From positions 1 through 64,000 of the forward strand of contig JBQMRQ010000002.1 of assembly GCA_052174535.1 (NCBI GenBank): a stretch of 64,000 bases of DNA, given 5' to 3'. Both the position numbers and the translations under genes were made by a program. Below, in pieces: positions 19,401 to 32,620 of the stretch. The DNA is from Arsenophonus sp052174535 (lineage in GTDB: Bacteria > Pseudomonadota > Gammaproteobacteria > Enterobacterales > Enterobacteriaceae). The number at the start of each line of letters is the position of its first letter. Position 1 is the stretch's first letter. The notes under the pieces are model-generated. The model saw nothing but the letters and a program-made list of their open reading frames with translations, made no database searches and was not told the DNA's origin.

Positions 19401-20768
19401 CAATATATAGAAAAATTTTATCTAAGTTTCAGTAAAATGTCAACAACTGACAAAGCCATAATATCGACATAATCGAACATGTTAAAGAAAGTAAATTTAA
19501 AACAATAAAGGCTGAAAATATCAAAGAAAAATAAAAAGCAGAATTATAGAATAAAAAATCATGATTTTATCCGCACGGAATGAAAACAATATTACGTGTT
19601 TGAATCGTGAAGCGTGGAAAAACGAGAGAAGGTTCTTAAACACGAGCAAGAAGATAAAAGTGCTATCCTATTTAATCAATGATTAATAAACTAAAAAAAG
19701 AAAATAGTAATGCACACTTCCTCTTTCTTGCCATTATTATGATGGCAGTTATTTTAATGTATAACTGAATAACTGGATCTATTGTAATTTTATCTACAAC
19801 CTTATTCAAGAAAATAGTGTAAATTGGACAAGAAAAATAGTACAGACTATTGTAAATATACTAAAATCTCAGGAAAATAATGAAATAAAAAAGAAAAAGA
19901 CTCAGAAGCAACAGAAAAGCACACAGAAAATAAAATAGCGTTGAATACAATAACCCTTATCTAAATACTAGTTTAAATAAAACGATATTTCTAACCCATG
20001 CAAGTAACAGTGCAACATTACAAATACAATAAAATCTAGCATTGATAAAATCACACTACTAATTTCATAGATGACTAAGCTTACAGGGAAAGTAGCTAAT
20101 ATACAAAAAATATATCACCCAAAGAGAAGGAAAATAAAGTAATACTGATTAAGCTCATTCCCTATAAACTTGATTTGTATATTTTAGAAAAAATTTTAAT
20201 CACTTATTAAACGAATTATAGATTTATTTCTTACAAAATAGGAAAACTATATTGCATGATTGCTAAGAATATATGGAGTGCGAGCAGCAATAGCGAACTG
20301 ATTAAAAAAAGGGGATGGACCGTGTTTAGATTATATCAATTTAACGAACTGAAGCAAAATAAAGAGTACATTTTTATTATAGTAACGAAGTTAATAAGGA
20401 GATATCCCCCCCATTATTTCTGTATTCCTATCTAAATATCTATGACGCTGTAACACTTCCTGAATCGTATATTTATAATTATCTTGACAATCATTTCTTG
20501 AAATGATTTTGCTAGTCTATTAATGGTAGGAATGATTCCCAATATAGGCACTTTGGAGGCGAACAATAATCGGTAAAAACCCGCAATACTGCTTACAGAG
20601 AAAGCAACCGTTAGAAAATACAGAAGAGCTATGCTGGAAAACACCATTAATATTACACAAAGGCTTTATAAGAATCATAATGAAATTATTAATCTTCTTA
20701 ATGCTGTATAGCATGTTGCTTTTTTCAAAAGTCTATACATTAAGAGCAAAAATAACTAAGAATAGTTA
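19400..20768 (+). pseudogene. virB10: Fossil virB10 (energy-sensing scaffold)
   Basis: A transmembrane stretch HFLFLAIIMMAVILMYN (about 19715-19765) is followed by a charged coiled region. Then come the beta-barrel pieces CMIAKNIWSASSNSELIKK and LKQNKEYIFII (20255-20385), matching VirB10 C-V-x-x-x-V-Y-S-x-x-G-x-x-x-L-x-x-x-G. Next are ESYIYNYLDNHFLK (20459-20500; cf. GYIDNHFxxRFG) and the C-terminus LENTINITQRLYKNHNEII with NLLNAV (20640-20710; cf. ENxxNIPPTLYKNQGExVxIxVARDLDFxxVY). These four blocks in order make this one of the better-supported members of the cluster. Confidence 0.62.
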
Positions 20769-20769
20769 A

Positions 20770-21745
20770 CTAGAGTAACATAAACTGTGTTTCTTTGGTA
20801 ATTTTCTAAATATTCAGGAATTAATAGAAATTTCAGTTAACCGTTCTGACGAATTATTTACTAAAGTAAACGCCTAATGAAAGCAACATCGTATCAATTT
20901 AACATACGAAGAGAGCTATAACTTTGCATGCTGTTTAGAAAAAACATAGTAGAACACTAAAATATTAAATCGGAACTATCTACCACTCTAAAATTAGAGG
21001 AACTTTATTAGGTTATAATTTCTACGGCCTTATCAGTGATGTCGTATCTCCATCACAATCCATAAACCTTTAAAGGTACAAATCCCTTATTAATTCTTAT
21101 ATTAATACAGTATTTTATCATCGTGTGCACAGAACAGAGCAAGGAAAAACCTACAATATAGTATTGATGAAGATCTATCTTCATGAAGGGAGAACTCCAA
21201 TTCTGGACTTCATGGAAAAGTGCATATAAGTATGATAAACTATTGCTGTTGTGCGAATAAAAACAGCACAGATAAATAACCTACCTAAATATGTAGTTGA
21301 CTATATATTAGTCTTCTGTATTTCCATATCGTAACGATTAAAATAAGGATGAAATTACATTTATAGCACAAAATTACGTTTATTTATTTGTTCATCTGAG
21401 TTATCAAGGTGAAAAGGCAACGCTATCATAACACGTCAGCAAGTCTCTTTCATTAGAATTACTATATGAACACTGACTTCATCTTATTAACAAAAGTTCA
21501 CGGCGAGAAAGCGTGGAATTTTTTAAAATCACCTACTCTGAATATGAAAAAAGAATAACCTCAATTTACGCAGATTCAGCAAAAAAAGCTATCAATAATT
21601 TTATTACCTATTATTACGAGAATTCACAATATAATCAACTCTACTTCATGTTTATGTTACGTGAAGTTTTAGATAATCTGGGTGTTATTATAAGTATTCA
21701 TCTTGATATAAATATTAGCGTATGAATGATATTTATTTTCGCCAA
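20770..21745 (+). pseudogene. virB11: Fossil virB11 (traffic ATPase)
   Basis: The N-terminal frame IEISVNRSDELFTKVNA and INLTYEESYNFACCL (20820-20935) match the VirB11 N-domain (T-E-I-x-V-N-R-P-G-E-x-F). At 21510-21680 the frame RESVEFFK...ITSIYADSAKKAINNFI matches the conserved region after Walker B (EAxxFLxAxxTGHxGSxTTxHADSPxxAxxxL). The Walker A block between them is not legible. This is the last gene of the virB block. Confidence 0.6.
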
Positions 21746-23981
21746 TTATATCGCAAGTCGTATTAGAAGAACTTAAATGTATCTAAAGATTTTATCAATT
21801 ATTTATATTCTCCGATGCTTTAATAAGTTATTTTCATCACTACCTCAGTAAGTATACTGAGATAAATTCTACTGCTATTAAAATCAATAGCAGAATATCG
21901 AACTACAAGAAACAATGTAGTTATAACGCGTCAACCCGTTATTAAGAATAATTGGGGTAAAAGCAATTTATGATTCTATGAAGAAAAAGGAAACTATCTT
22001 CTAGATGTTTACACTATGACGTAAAAGCTATGTCAATCAAATTATAATATTAACTAATATATCAGAAGGTTATTTAACGTTAAACACTTGCTAAGAATGT
22101 ATGGATATAAAGAGGTATTGATTATCAGATCAAGTAAGGGGGGATTGTAGCCAAATCTATATTTATATATATTAAATTGATAAACCAATTGATATCCATT
22201 TTGTTTCTAGTAAAGAAACAACCTAAGCGGATTCTGCCTGCTAAAAAACTTATAAAAAATAATTAGCAAGCGATCAATAAACCGCTAACGGTAATTAAAC
22301 CACCGAAAATTATTAGCATTAAAAACTCGTCATAGACTCAAGAAAATAAATTTTCATTCAGGATCTCTCCCCCCTTATCTTTAGATCAGAAAAGAAAACG
22401 TCTTTATTCATAGATAAGCTGCTTACCTTGATGAAAGTAATAGTCAACCAAAACCTATAAAATAGAAAATAGAAAAAGCGAGACTCTAAAATAGATAGTG
22501 ATGGAACAAGTAATAAATTGCCTTACATCTCCGGTGCTAAAATTAGATGGTGTTCTGATAAACACCAGTCAATTATTAGATTGAGACAACATTAAAGTTC
22601 ATTGATAATTTAAATCATCCGCATTATAAAGTATTTTGAGTTATACCAGTCAGATAAGAAACCGCTTTATACGGAAACTAATATCCTGCAATGTTTAGTT
22701 TTTATTAAAAATAAGCAGGATTAAGAGATAAAAGCATCTTTTTAGAAAAAATCATTAGTACCATCTTATTTTTTGTGATGGGGGGTTGCAATAATATATT
22801 ATGTATTTATTATACATAGAACTTCTCAGACTGTTTTTCATTACATGCTGTTCATAAACTAACCATCATTGCCATGATGGTACTACCTATTACTCTTCCG
22901 CAGTATTTTGATTAATGAATGTTTCCTAACTCTTTCCCTCTTCCATCTTGTTCTTGTTAACAACGATGGGTATTACAAAGTTTATTTCTTTTCTAATAGA
23001 AAAGAAGTCTTCCTCTGTATTTAATAAAATTTCAGCGATTTAGGCAATTAAATTTTTTGTAATCTATTATATTTTAAGCCTTGTATTGACTTTTTATACT
23101 TTCTTCTATGTTTAATTTTGATTAATTTCCTTATCATATTATGATAAGAATTAATTAATTATTTAAATCAACCCAAAGGCGTAAATATTAGCTATTTAAT
23201 ATTTTTTTAATAAAATCGTTATTACTGGGCTGGATTTTATTAACATTAATATTTAGTAATATCAACATACCAAAATGACAATCACTACGATGCAATAGTC
23301 AATAGAAACTGTTCACTATATCAACATGATTAATGATCATCTCTATTCCACTTTGATGTAAACTAAGAATTTTAATAAAGTTTTTCTAAAAGTGGCGCAA
23401 ATCGATATCACGCGCATTCACCCCATATAAAATCTGATTGACAATTAGCGTATTTTGTCTGGCAATCTCTTTCACTCAAATTAATGATCAGCTCTAAAAA
23501 CATAAATCCATCATTCTAAGTTATTATAAAGAATTAAAAATCATCGTTTTTTGATAATAATGAGAGAGGGAGAAATATACAGGTTGTTTAATCGTCCCTA
23601 TCACAGATAGGGCAATTGTTTATCTTAATTAGGAGTATAAGAAAGAACTTAACGTTTTGCCTTTTATTGTTATTTTTAGTGCAATCGGTTTTCCTCATTT
23701 AAAGTAATGAATTTACTTTAGTTGAACGGTACTCATTTTCATGATCGTTGGCGTCATCATCACTTCACTGATTAGATGTAATGGCTATTTTACTCTGAGA
23801 AAATATGCTTTTTCTTTAATTGGGTCTAGAATTTCCTTGATTATGTTTTTGATAAAAGACTATACTCAATTATAATTACTATAAACATGATAAAAAATAA
23901 ACAAATCATTAATAAATTTCATTCCCCTTATTTTTCTTTTTATAAATAATATATCCCCCTATTTCATCAAATGTGGTCATC
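21746..23981. other. Decayed 2.2 kb between fossil virB11 and pilN, unresolved
   Basis: Plus-strand reading gives short coding-like pieces (FYEEKGNYLLDVYT near 21975; QVINCLTSPVLKLDGVLINT near 22505) but no motif I recognise. By position in IncI-type operons pilL and pilM could have been here. I see no coupling ATPase (VirD4) or relaxase motif. Confidence 0.3.
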
Positions 23982-25680
23982 CATGCGAAAAATTTTTCTG
24001 CTGGGCCTTTACTGAGTGTAGTGGAATTATCTGACTACACCAGTAATGAACACATCAATCAAGATATGAAGAGCAGTGAGGAAACAGACGTAAAAACAAA
24101 GCAGTAGATATAAAATCTAACTACGCTTCCGTTAATATTATTACCCAAACCCCTAGCTAGCAGTAGTAGATTAATTAATTCTATAGTAATTATTGAACGG
24201 GTGGGTATTAAAAAGGCATTTCAGATTTTGTAGCCTTTTATTAATCAAGAAGGCTCACTTAATCTACATAACATTTTTGAGCGCATTATCGTGTTTGCTA
24301 TATTTTACCTATAATTATACCGGATGTATTAACGATATTGTTAGCAGGATATCAATAACATAGTACCGCTATGTTCCCGTCATCAAGACGGAATTATCTT
24401 ACTCCTGATGCTGCTAACACTGGTACAAATTTGAACGCCCTTTACTGAAACGGGGCCCTACTGTAACTTGGCTGCTCAACACTTATTGCCAGTAGTCTTA
24501 TCATATCTGTAGTGCTATGAATTATTATAGCTTGTTATCTACGCATTGCAAACCTGGTTATTTATGCTAAAATTCATGAATTCATAAACTGATTATCAAT
24601 TCAGAGTCGTGAGTAGCACATTCAAAAATTGATAACAGTGTAGCGGAAGAGACGAAAAATATACTTAATGGTGATGTTGTCACACCACAATCTACCTCAA
24701 CCATTAAGTCATTTCTACTTGTATGTGGATTTACAGAGTACACTGAAATCGATGCTCACACCAAAAAACTATGGGTGATAGTTTCCCTATATGCTGCTAA
24801 ATCTGATCCTCATTGATTTGCTTACGAGTATTGGATGTAGTTGCGCGCTTTGTTGAAGAGTATAACCAATTATTAGACTGGCAGGAGTTTGTGCTCAATA
24901 TTGAAGTATTGAGCATTGAAACAGCAAAGAGAGCAGTTATAACTGGAATTGAACGATGTTTTAATAAAAGACGTTTAGGTTTGTCACTAAATCAAGTCTT
25001 TAATGCTGTAGCAATAATATTGAAAATAACGGATTCTCAATTGTCAATGAGCGATTACTTAGCTTAAAAATTTTTTTTAAATCCCTTTCGGAGTAGACAA
25101 GAGTGAGTCTTGTCACCTAATAATCGAATACATCATCAATCTTTTGTTAATCGCCAAATAGATAGTCGAACAGGAGGACTATGGTAGCGTAAGGTAACGC
25201 TATAATCAATAGTAAATATAAGTACCCGCTACCTCAATTCAGTCTGCTACCATTACCAGTGGATTTTATATAAATCTGCTACTAACACGATGCCAAATAG
25301 CCAATACCTACTGTTATAATTTGCTATTAACCCATTTTGAATCGATAGACTGCCCTACTTTTACTTATGGGAAAGTTCAATCAAACTATTCAATACACAA
25401 CTAAAACCTTCACAATCGCGTGAAAATGAAAATCTGCTAAATATTGATTTTATCCGATTTTCAGCAAGTTATCTAGAAAGATAGCAAATATACAGGGCAC
25501 ATCAGTCAATAGGTAGTTCTTTGAATGAACTGGTTGGTTAATAGGCTAAAGACGATGATCAGATGCTGTTTAACTTATTATTCCTGCTCTTTTTCAGTAG
25601 AAATAATCATGATGACAATACTGCTGTATTTACCCCAACGCCTATGATGCAATGGGGCCGATGTGTTTTTTTGCTAGAAT
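23982..25680 (+). pseudogene. pilN: Fossil pilN (R64/IncI-type thin-pilus secretin lipoprotein)
   Basis: The start ATG gives a short signal-like MRKIFLLGLY, then many breaks. The frame at 24813-25067 is the clearest: VLDVVARFVEEYNQLLDW, FVLNIEVLSIETAKRA, GLSLNQVFN. This follows the PilN/secretin pattern VLDxVxxFIxxxNxxLxRQVxLNVxVLxV......GLxLNxxF. Other pieces are TPDAANTGTNLNAL near 24405 and a KLWVIVSL strand just before 24800 that takes the place of the GTITVTD turn. Secretin of a conjugative type IV pilus; inactive here. Confidence 0.55.
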
Positions 25681-27045
25681 AGCCTAGCTAGACTCTGATG
25701 TTTCTAGCAGAGAAAAATATCAAAAGTGAAGCTGAAGAGAACGAATAGCAATCTTACCTAGTCAGTTATCGTAATAGGGATAGCTAGAAAATTCGCAGTG
25801 AGTGATATGACTCCTTAATTTGGGAAAGTTATCCTTTCTAAAAGACTAAAAGTACAGTTATGAGGCTAGCACTGCTCATTATCCAGAAACTAAAAGTTAA
25901 TAGCTATGTGATTATTAAGATAGAGAAGGTTGCATTACAGCTTTATCAAAAAAATTGATGGCGTTCTAATTAACGATATGATTGATGATATAGACAGAAT
26001 AGAGTATTAATATAAAAAAGTTCTCCGGTTTAACTGTGTTAAGAGTGTGGTTAGCAGATTTTCGCGCCGGTAGATGGGGGTATATCTCTTATAATCAACT
26101 CTTTGATTTAAACTGTTTACTAACGAGGTTAGATATTTCGATAGCATACCCATTTTTAAATCACCTCACGCAAGTGGCGATTTTTAGATCTGTTTATCCC
26201 TGCGTGCGTCCTGATGTTGGCTAGCTAATTTGCCTGGTTAGCGAGTAATCTGACCTATCAGGAAACGTTACGTTAAGCCTCCGTCATGCGTAAGAGTATG
26301 ACTAGAACAGCAATAGGTACAAACATCCCAGGTTTTACGATCATAGTACCATAACTTATACTCCGATTAATACTGTTTATTAACTCTTGCATCGCGTCTA
26401 ACGTTAACAAAAAACTAGCTATCGCTGGCAAGCTGGCAGTTTAAAGAAGTGTATTTTATAAAAAGTAAGATACAGTTACGACTGACGACGTATAACAAAC
26501 CTACTTGATGGCGCCTTCCCAGTGGGCGATTTTGTTTACCACATTAAATAGATTTATATTGAGTAAGAAACTCCTTATTTTAATTTACCGGCTCTGGGTA
26601 ACGCTTATTAATTTAATTAATCAAGTGATCTTTACTGCATCCCTGGATATCCATTCCTTTTATTGGATGTTAATAGGCAGATATAGCAATTAACCACATT
26701 TGTACAACTGAGATGTATCTGCCGATTAACTTATAAAAATAAAATAATCGTCAGATTAGCGCTAATGGTAAATAACTATTTTTTCTGTGGCGAAGTTTTA
26801 CCTTTTCACTAGAAACTACTATCCTACCAACCATGTTATTTGATGAGGTAGACGATCTGGTTTATACCTGTATATTATCACCATCAATCAGTAGTACTTA
26901 AGTTAGCGAATGGAAATTATATGTAAAATCATAAACGTGTATTCTGTTTATCTCGGCAGGATTAAGCAGCATAACCTCTATGCTAAAACACCACTAACTA
27001 TTTTTCCGACACAATCATCAATTGCCCAGTCATAAAAGAGTATAC
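25680..27045 (+). pseudogene. Position of pilO; weak coding traces only
   Basis: About 1.35 kb between the pilN and pilP remnants, the expected size of pilO. Open pieces include RVWLADFRAGRWGYISYNQL (26040-26100) and a frame at 26505-26693. I cannot match them to PilO with confidence; the label is positional. Confidence 0.25.
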
Positions 27046-27047
27046 TA

Positions 27048-27415
27048 TGGAACGATTAAAACAGATATAAACCAAAACTATCCTGCTAGAAGCCAAAATC
27101 ACCTTCTCCTACATCAAATACGAACTAGAAGAAAATGGATTGATATACTAAGATAAAAAGTCACGCTCAATGACTGGGAAAGAACCCCTGGATATTTTAC
27201 CCACTCCAGAGATTTTAACGTCAATTAAAGAAATTTACGGAAGTGGCAAACAACTCATAGCACATCTACTGCTTTTTAATAGCAACTGAGTCGTACTTAA
27301 GCAGAGCAAGAGAATTCTCCAGCACAATCTTTTAATTGAGTTCATTCACTTGTCCACAAAGTGTTCTGCGTGGTTGACGGAAACAATAAACACACACAGG
27401 TATTTTAATTAAAAA
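27048..27415 (+). pseudogene. pilP: Fossil pilP
   Basis: From an ATG at about 27048 the frame reads MERLKQI, stop, TKTILLEAKITF, KYELEENGL, MTGKEPLDILPTPEIL, and KEIYGSGKQLIAHLL with only a few stops. PilP proteins have this plan: an N-terminal helix with QT..LLEAxxxRAxxxxEL, a Pro-rich linker, then a V/K-x-I-Y-G-x-G strand that opens the small beta domain. A frameshifted C-terminal end (VVDGNNKHTQ) follows. It lies directly before the pilQ remnant. Confidence 0.5.
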
Positions 27416-27429
27416 GAAAAAACATGATG

Positions 27430-28900
27430 CTCAATACACTTTCTTAGCCTGCGGTGCCATATAGCCCTGCTTTATGCAGCTACAATACAGACTCATAGGA
27501 TGCTATAATTGATATTTTATGGTGAACAATTATTACAAAATTAAAGTTTAGCATTTTATCAGATGGGTACAGAAAACTTTTTTGGAAGCGTACCCCCACA
27601 AAAGCCCTCTGTCACTGGATGAATTAACAACGTAGCAATAACTACATCAAACTATATGCTGGTTTATAGAGAGTTAACTATAGCAATGAATAAATTAAGC
27701 TACTTCCGCAAGGGTATTGCGCTATCATAATCTGATATAGATTTCACTATTTAGCGCAATGAGTGCTTTTGTTATGTTAAATTGCATTGGTTCACGGTGA
27801 ACTGTAATCTCTGGAGTGGCTAGACAAGGACAAAGGAATGAAGGTAACTTCCAGCATTATTTTTTAATGTGTAACGTCATCGAAAAATAGTTTTATTCAA
27901 ATCTTCATAAGAATTTCTGTATTACTAAATAATTTCAAAGCCTCTGTTTTAGAGGATATTTGGTGCATTCGAGATATGTACATATATCTAATTCGGGTAG
28001 GCTGCAATAGCTATGCGCCTAAATTAGAGATGATGATGCGATAACGAATTTTAAATTACTAGGCTTTTTTCAGATCAAATTTAGGTACTGAGATGCCTAT
28101 TATACCCCCCCTCTAAAGGGATGATGATTTTATCCTGGTAAATCTAGATATCAAGCAAATCAAAAACGTTATCCACACCACCATCTTCTTACCTTTTATT
28201 ATGGATTTATCTCAATAAGTTACCGATAAGACAATTTTTAATCACAGAAGATACACCAGAATAGGCAGTATTCATACTAGTATTCAGATACCCATTATCA
28301 CCGACAAAAAATACTGAATAAATCAAGCTGCCTATACCTGTTATATTGATCATCTATGTCTTGTGTTATAATCTAGATATGATTTAAAAAGTCGAATATA
28401 CGATTATGGATTCGGGTATTTATTGGCCTGAAAACAACCATACAAGGCATATTCTGATGACCACCACTATAACAACGCTAATAGATGGCCTCAATATCCT
28501 TGATCAATTGTAAATGCAAGGGGTATTAGAACAGATTACTGGAAGATTTTTAATAAGGATTAAGCTAATAAGTCAACGGTTGATACACCGTTATATATCC
28601 GTATTATAAAGCTCCCTATCTCACTGGTTAATTGATAGCTTAAGGCAGGAGACAAGGATATAGAGATTTGATTAAATTTCACTACTAGCTTGAAAGCTGT
28701 TTATGTCATATTGAAGGTTGTAAACACTGTTATCGCTGGATTATCTTGAACACATTGTTGTGATTGACTAACTAATTGCCAGAACGCACAATTTTTTAAA
28801 CTGTACAGAACTAAAAGTAAGGTAGCAGTAAAATCAACTGACATCGATACTAGGTAAGATTATCCGTAATCAGCACGTATTACACTATATCCATATCAGA
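27430..28900 (+). pseudogene. pilQ: Fossil pilQ (thin-pilus assembly ATPase)
   Basis: The C-terminal ATPase blocks are readable. FLITEDTPE at about 28225-28255 matches the ITxEDPPE Asp-box. HTRHILMTTTITTL at about 28435-28475 corresponds to GHxVxTTLHxNxA (His-box). LEQITGRFLI and ISQRLIHRYI (28520-28600) match the T-x-x-x-L-x-x-x-x-x-Q-R-L-V motif. The Walker A region upstream is too decayed to see. Spacing between the blocks fits a PilQ/GspE-type ATPase. Confidence 0.58.
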
Positions 28901-30770
28901 AAAATTAACCAGTTAGCTACCGCATTATTATTCATCGAATAATAAAATAGTTATATGTTATTTTCGTTAGAAAATTAAAGCGCATCGATCATGAGCGTCA
29001 TTATTAAGCAACATGATATTTAATCACCTACTTGATTTAGGTTGAGCATAAATAGTGCTCTTTCTACTGTTTTTCTATTCAGAAATATCATAAGTAAATT
29101 ACAAGTTTAATAATGCTTTATGCAAATTCCCTTGTTGAATAGTTATCTAATATTCAAATTTAAAACTTAAGGAAAAGTACTTTTCTAATATTTTGATATA
29201 ATCATTTAATCCCATCTTTACTTCGGTAGTATCCGTTTTTTCACTCTTCAGTTTACTACTAAGAGTTAGCTGATTATTAAGTACCAAGATATTGAGTTTA
29301 TCCTACATGTACAACCAAGGTGGTGTACTAACCCCATGCTTATCGTCATTTCAATAATACTTTTATCTTTTTGTAACAGCTTATAGGCAGGCATATCTGC
29401 AATAAACTTTTAATCCGTTAGACGACTAAATAAATCATCTATCTGCATAAAACAATTAGATAGCAAATAATTTCTCAATACTGGAATTAGAGAAAAAGAA
29501 TGATAACCCATATTATTTTCCTTTAAATAGGAATTTAATAAAATCCTACATTTATATTCTTTATTATAAAGAGAATTAATATGTTTTTAAGTACTCTTAT
29601 TAAGATAAGAGAAAAACAATTTTTCTCTCATTAACATCAATCATTGATTCCGTCAAACTTCGCACGGAACACTGAGATGTATTTACTAAAAAATTTTTTC
29701 CGATAAAGACCGTATTGTGTTCTACAAGATGTTAGGCTTTTTTTTCTGAATAATAAGAAATTGTTGTAGTAATTCCCTTTATGGCTATTGGCAATGTTGT
29801 CACCGATTTCTCTGCAAACATCATCTCTTACACCATGCTGTTGACTGATTGTTTCTCTGTGGTAAATTAGGGCAAGGTGTATTAAAATGTACTACTTAGA
29901 ATGGATGTCGGTGTTCAGAAGACAACCCTAATTGGCTTATAGTGTGCCCTTCAAAATCTCTCTGATGCTCTGCGGGATTCTAGTCAGGTTGTAAAAGAAG
30001 GTAAAAACCATATTATCTGTCCTATTAAACGCAATAGGCAATCTATCCCTACTTTATATTGAGTATCGTGGCGCTAATGGATGGATATTGGTTGTAATAA
30101 ATTTATTCCAAACTGGATGATTGATACCAAGAAAAATAGGAGAATTACACCCTCAGGTTTACTTAGCAGTATTTCCGAGTTTATTTGTTAACTTTGAATA
30201 ATTACTGCTATTTAAGTTACTGCTGCTAAGCAATCTTATCATCTCATCCATATAGAATTGAACAAAGCAAAAAATTTCTGAATCTATCATAGTAGTTAGT
30301 GTATTTCGCCGTACAGGAATTTTTTTTATTAAAAATTTCTCCTTACTGCTGATCAGCATCTTACTGATACAAGTGGTGAATATACTTGATAAAACCACCA
30401 ATCTCCGTAGTTAAAAAGCGCATTAATGAAACTTTATATTATATAAAACATGGCGAACACTTGAGACTGATCTTAAAAGTATCAGACATAATTTCCACAC
30501 GGGAGTGTATTAATTACATGATCTTATTAATCAAGGACGCAAGTGCAAAAAATAGCATTAATCAGCACGCTAACCGATAATTTTATCTCACTATTTACAG
30601 GTCAATAAGACATTAGCTTAATTAACTAAACTCTGCTTCTTGTTGGTGTTTTCTTATAGGCTACTGCTAGCCAGAAGCGATTTAAATACCATGCTCAATT
30701 AAATTGATGTAAAGAATAAAAAACTGTTTATAATTTTACCTCCATAAAGAGAACGTTATAAAAAAGAAGG
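28900..30770 (+). pseudogene. Position of pilR (inner-membrane platform protein); weak traces
   Basis: Between fossil pilQ and pilS. Possible GspF-like pieces are LSDALRDSSQ near 29955 and PNWMIDT near 30115, and a 64-codon frame at 30386-30580 may also be part of it. Individually these are weak; the call is positional. Confidence 0.28.
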
Positions 30771-30775
30771 CAACC

Positions 30776-31320
30776 ATGCAGCAAAGATTTTTAAATCTGG
30801 AAGCAATTGAAAGGTATTGACTATTATTGCGGTCATTATTGTGCTAGCTATCAGAGACATCGTCTCTATTCTATTTAATAATAGCATCATTAAATAATAA
30901 AATTTCCAATGTACAGACATTAGTAACTTAAGTTTGCAGTATGCTAAACTTAATACGAATATTCGTTTATTAAAACTGTAAAATTAACAGTACACTGCTA
31001 CAGTTTTTTTAGGAGGAAGGGAGAAAACCCCTAGCAGAATTACCATTAATGGTAATAAAAAATGATGGGCGCAGACAAGATATCCAGATGCTGGAGAGGA
31101 GAAGTGATTATTGCCCGGGAAAGATTTAAGATTCAGTAAATAATAAAGGGTTTCGATGAGGTATAAATATTCCGAAAATATCTGTATTATTATGGGCACC
31201 AAATTTAACGCTAACGTGCTGATACATGAGATCTTGATTCCAGTACCAATAATATTGCTGACCATTACCACCAAAGAATTCAGTACACAATGTAAATTAG
31301 ATAAGGGGTTGGTTGGGGGT
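30776..31320 (+). pseudogene. pilS: Fossil pilS (type IV prepilin)
   Basis: MQQRFLNLEAIE then, after one stop or shift, LTIIAVIIVLAI and SILFNNSI, followed by NNKISNVQTLVT. A basic N-terminus, a ~20-residue hydrophobic helix and then S-N-V-Q-x-L-V are the hallmarks of IncI PilS-type prepilins. The remainder is scrambled. It lies immediately before a lytic transglycosylase remnant, as pilS-pilT do in R64. Confidence 0.5.
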
Positions 31321-31440
31321 TAAGCCTTATATTAAATCTAACAATTAATTTTTCTATTCTTTTTTAATTTTTAAAACTCTTTTTATAATATAAAAAAAAG
31401 TGAAGATTTATTTTTATGCATTTAAGAAGTATGCTATATA

Positions 31441-31900
31441 ATGAAAATTATCACCTTTTTGATTACCATAAACTTAAACATGGCAACACAGACCTTTTTT
31501 AATGAAAGCCAGAAACGATATTTCAAATTGATCTGAAACTGCTCAAAGCCATCGCTCAGTAGGAAATCCGGTGCCTATCAAAAAAACCAATAAATATCAA
31601 TCAAAATAAAAAGATGCGTTGAACACCGATTATGAGCTGATGCAGGTCAATTTAACGTATATCTCAAAGCCTAAAATGAGGGGGTGGATCTACAGTCATC
31701 AAAATTTATTCAATCAGTCCTGCTTTAACATTAAAATCGGTACGTAGAATACTAGGTGGATACTATAACCTACATGAGTCTTGACGTTAAACTTGGCCTG
31801 CTTTGAGTCGTATAATGCGAGTTTAATCCCTGCAATAAAAAAATGATTACCCTATATCCTAAATAGTTTTATAAACACATTCTTGACAGGGTGTGATAAT
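31441..31900 (+). pseudogene. pilT: Fossil pilT (lytic transglycosylase, SLT domain)
   Basis: MKIITFLITINLNMATQTFF at 31441 is a signal-peptide-like start. The SLT fold is traced by YELMQVN (31627-31650; cf. YGLMQIN), QSCFNIKIGT (31714-31745; cf. DPCxNIxxGxW) and LACFESYNAS (31795-31825; cf. AxxxYNAG), at the correct spacing. The catalytic Glu region upstream is unclear. In pilus operons this enzyme opens peptidoglycan for pilus passage. Confidence 0.55.
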
Positions 31901-32620
31901 CTTGTAACAACAAGGAAATCGTAACCGCGGTGAGTTTTATATTGATTATTTGGCTGTACGCGTCATTCTGTAAATCATCGGAATTGCAAGTCGTAAGACA
32001 CTTCTAGTTTTTCATAACAAGCGTCTATTATTAGCTATCACTATGAGCGTAATAATAGTAAACACTCACGTAATTTTTACCGAATTATCCACTTTCTATA
32101 GGCCGTGTTTATGTCGCTCTGCACAAAACAGAGTACAGTCCTCTTATTTTCCTTGATTTTTAGCATTATTTATCTATTTAGTTTCGGATAGCAGGTATTT
32201 ATCACGTTATTTTACATTAAGCTTTAGTTTATAATGGGAAAAGTATCTCATATTTTTCTATTCCAGAAGACCGTATTAATCGCCCCCCTGTACTCACTAA
32301 GTTAACAGTTTTGGTATTTATAATACAATGGCCCCCTCTTCTCTTAACAACGAGATAGCTAATAGCTATGTGTAATTTAGTTTAGCGATGTATATTTAAT
32401 GCCAATTAGGGTATATAGTTTTCTTTTTCGACGGTACTTTGTATTATCAATGATGTACTGTTTCAGGTTCCTTCTTTTTACTATGAAGCAAATACCCTCA
32501 CTCCCTGACGATAGTAAAAATATTTACTATCGTTAAAAGTATTGTTTACGTCGTTTTTATTTAGCGTGTCGACCTTGCCATATATTAGCAATATGAGAAG
32601 TTATTTTTAGGAGGTTCCTC
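31900..32620 (+). pseudogene. pilU: Probable fossil pilU (prepilin peptidase)
   Basis: Hydrophobic plus-strand pieces between pilT and pilV remnants, best NSFGIYNTMAPSSLNNEIA near 32310-32365. They resemble the LPDxLTLPLLWxGLLxN.....SLxxAxxG segment of PilU-type peptidases. The catalytic GxGD block is not found. Mostly positional. Confidence 0.33.
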
